Below are positions 6,125 to 7,153 of a stretch of 7,153 bases of DNA, in pieces. A program made the translations under genes and the position numbers. Below the pieces are notes generated by a model, which was not told the origin of the DNA, ran no database searches, and saw only the letters and a list, made by a program, of their open reading frames with translations. This stretch comes from an uncultured Oscillospiraceae bacterium. GTDB taxonomy: Bacteria > Bacillota > Clostridia > Oscillospirales > Oscillospiraceae. The number at the start of each line of letters is the position of its first letter. The stretch's first letter is position 1. The stretch lies in assembly GCA_944385065.1 (NCBI GenBank), contig CALWVX010000089.1, positions 1 through 7,153 of the forward strand, read 5' to 3'.

Positions 6125-6175
6125 TCCTCCATTCCTAATTTCTAATTCCTCATTCCTAATTTGAGGAGCGATACT

Positions 6176-7153
6176 ATGAAGTTATGGGCAGGCAGATTCC
6201 AGAAAGAGACAGATACGTTAGTGAACGATTTCAACTCCTCCATCGGCTTTGACGCCCGGCTGTATAAGCAGGATATTCAGGGGTCCATTGCCCACGCCCG
6301 GATGCTGGGCAAGCAGGGCATTATCGAGGAGCACGAGGCGGAGAAAATCGTGGAGGGCCTGAAGGCCATCCTGGCTGATATTGAGGCCGACAAGGTGGAG
6401 TTCTCCCTGGACAACGAGGACATCCACATGAACATCGAGGCCATGCTGACCGAGCGCATCGGCGACGCGGGCAAGCGGCTGCACACCGCCCGGTCCCGGA
6501 ATGACCAGGTGGCGGTGGACACCCGCCTGTATGTGAAAGAGGAGATTCCCGTCATCATTGATCAGGTGCTGGAGCTGGAGAAGGTGCTGGTGAAAAAGGC
6601 CAGGGCCAACCTGGATACCGTCATGCCGGGCTATACCCATCTGCAGCGGGCTCAGCCCACCACCTTCGCCCACTACATGATGGCCTATGCCAACATGTTC
6701 AAGCGGGACGTCACCCGCCTGGAGGACTGCCGGGAGCGGCTGGACGAGTGCCCCCTGGGGGCGGGCGCTCTGGCCACCTCCACCTATCCGGTGGACCGGT
6801 TCCAGACTGCCCAGGCCCTGGGCTTTGCCAAACCCACCGACAACTCCATGGACTCGGTGTCCGACCGGGACTACGCCATTGAGCTGCTCAGCGCCCTGTC
6901 CATTCTGATGATGCACCTGTCCCGGTTCTCCGAGGAAATCGTGCTGTGGTGCTCCTGGGAGTTCAAATTTGTGGACCTGGATGACGCCTATTCCACCGGT
7001 TCCTCCATCATGCCCCAGAAGAAGAACCCCGACGTGGCCGAGCTGGTCCGGGGCAAGACCGGCCGGGTGTACGGCGCCCTGGTCACCCTGCTCACCGTGA
7101 TGAAGTCCCTGCCTCTGGCCTATAACAAGGACATGCAGGAGGACAAGGAGGCC
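6176..7153 (+). CDS. argH: Argininosuccinate lyase, 3'-truncated by window edge
   Basis: Cytoplasmic lyase of the fumarase/aspartase superfamily, splitting argininosuccinate into L-arginine and fumarate, the last step of arginine synthesis. The frame is open from ATG 6176 to the last base (326 codons), with about 130-140 residues expected beyond the window. AGGAG (6164-6168) lies 7 nt upstream of the start, at the very edge of the repeat element. The typical N-terminus MKLWAGRF is present, followed by HTARSRNDQV (103-112), GYTHLQRAQPTT (152-163, with the likely catalytic His155) and the superfamily signature GSSIMPQKKNP (275-285), whose serine pair 276-277 holds the presumed catalytic base. 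YNKDMQEDKE (316-325) is also conserved. It follows argG in the same direction and probably shares its transcript, unless the intervening hairpins terminate or process it. Confidence 0.97.
   Translation, partial: MKLWAGRFQKETDTLVNDFNSSIGFDARLYKQDIQGSIAHARMLGKQGIIEEHEAEKIVEGLKAILADIEADKVEFSLDNEDIHMNIEAMLTERIGDAGKRLHTARSRNDQVAVDTRLYVKEEIPVIIDQVLELEKVLVKKARANLDTVMPGYTHLQRAQPTTFAHYMMAYANMFKRDVTRLEDCRERLDECPLGAGALATSTYPVDRFQTAQALGFAKPTDNSMDSVSDRDYAIELLSALSILMMHLSRFSEEIVLWCSWEFKFVDLDDAYSTGSSIMPQKKNPDVAELVRGKTGRVYGALVTLLTVMKSLPLAYNKDMQEDKEA

Larger units (their letters stand above)
6036..6164. repeat. Intergenic inverted heptamer-repeat element with two internal hairpins
   Basis: The gap between argG and argH is almost wholly taken up by one structured element. 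The left arm has four head-to-tail 7-bp units at 6040-6067 (TTAGGAA, TTAGGAG, TTAGGAA, TGAGAAA). The right arm has four complementary units at 6132-6159 (TTCCTAA, TTTCTAA, TTCCTCA, TTCCTAA). Folded together they give a 28-position stem with 3 mismatches and 2 G-U pairs. Between the arms are two GC-rich hairpins, so a transcript could form a three-way junction. Heptamer arrays of this kind are known as dispersed intergenic repeats in various bacteria; whether this is such a family or a MITE-like insertion cannot be decided from one copy. No terminal target duplication was identified and no protein is encoded. Confidence 0.88.

Noticed and set aside
6040..6159. CRISPR-like array
   Set aside because: The repeated units are only 7 bp, contiguous without spacers, and inverted between the two arms. 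There are no cas genes.

Overview
The window looks like a core-genome segment from a GC-rich anaerobic Firmicute, probably class Clostridia and plausibly Oscillospiraceae (Flavonifractor- or Pseudoflavonifractor-like). This rests on the pst-phoU-regulator-kinase order, the style of the proteins, strong AGGAGG-type ribosome binding sites, GC-rich coding sequence and sharply AT-rich promoters. The taxonomic placement is an impression, not a search result. All supported genes are on the + strand.

Region 1 (1-3737) is the downstream end of a phosphate operon. It holds the 3' part of pstB (ATPase of the high-affinity phosphate transporter), phoU (2-nt gap), a PhoB/PhoP-type response regulator with a TTG start, and, after a 122-bp spacer, a PhoR-type sensor kinase. 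PstB and PhoU would report phosphate import to the kinase, which phosphorylates the regulator. The operon promoter and any Pho boxes lie upstream of the window. A 14-bp hairpin with a poor U tract follows the kinase gene.

Region 2 (3811-4619) is a self-contained one-gene unit. It has a near-consensus sigma-A promoter with an extended -10, a perfect Shine-Dalgarno, a 211-aa orotate-phosphoribosyltransferase-like protein, and a strong intrinsic terminator. The protein lacks the acidic pair normally found in the PRPP-binding loop and carries a C-terminal CxxC, so its catalytic activity is uncertain.

Region 3 (4620-7153) is an arginine biosynthesis unit: argG, then argH (cut by the window end). 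Upstream lie two ARG-box-like sequences, a promoter and a leader hairpin. ArgG joins citrulline and aspartate, and ArgH splits argininosuccinate into arginine and fumarate. The 141-bp argG-argH gap is filled almost completely by an unusual element. Four 7-bp TTAGGAA-type repeats face four TTCCTAA-type repeats across two very GC-rich hairpins, and the whole ends at the argH ribosome binding site. This element and the degenerate phosphoribosyltransferase are the most interesting items. No new multi-gene system, mobile-element gene, CRISPR array, tRNA or rRNA was seen.
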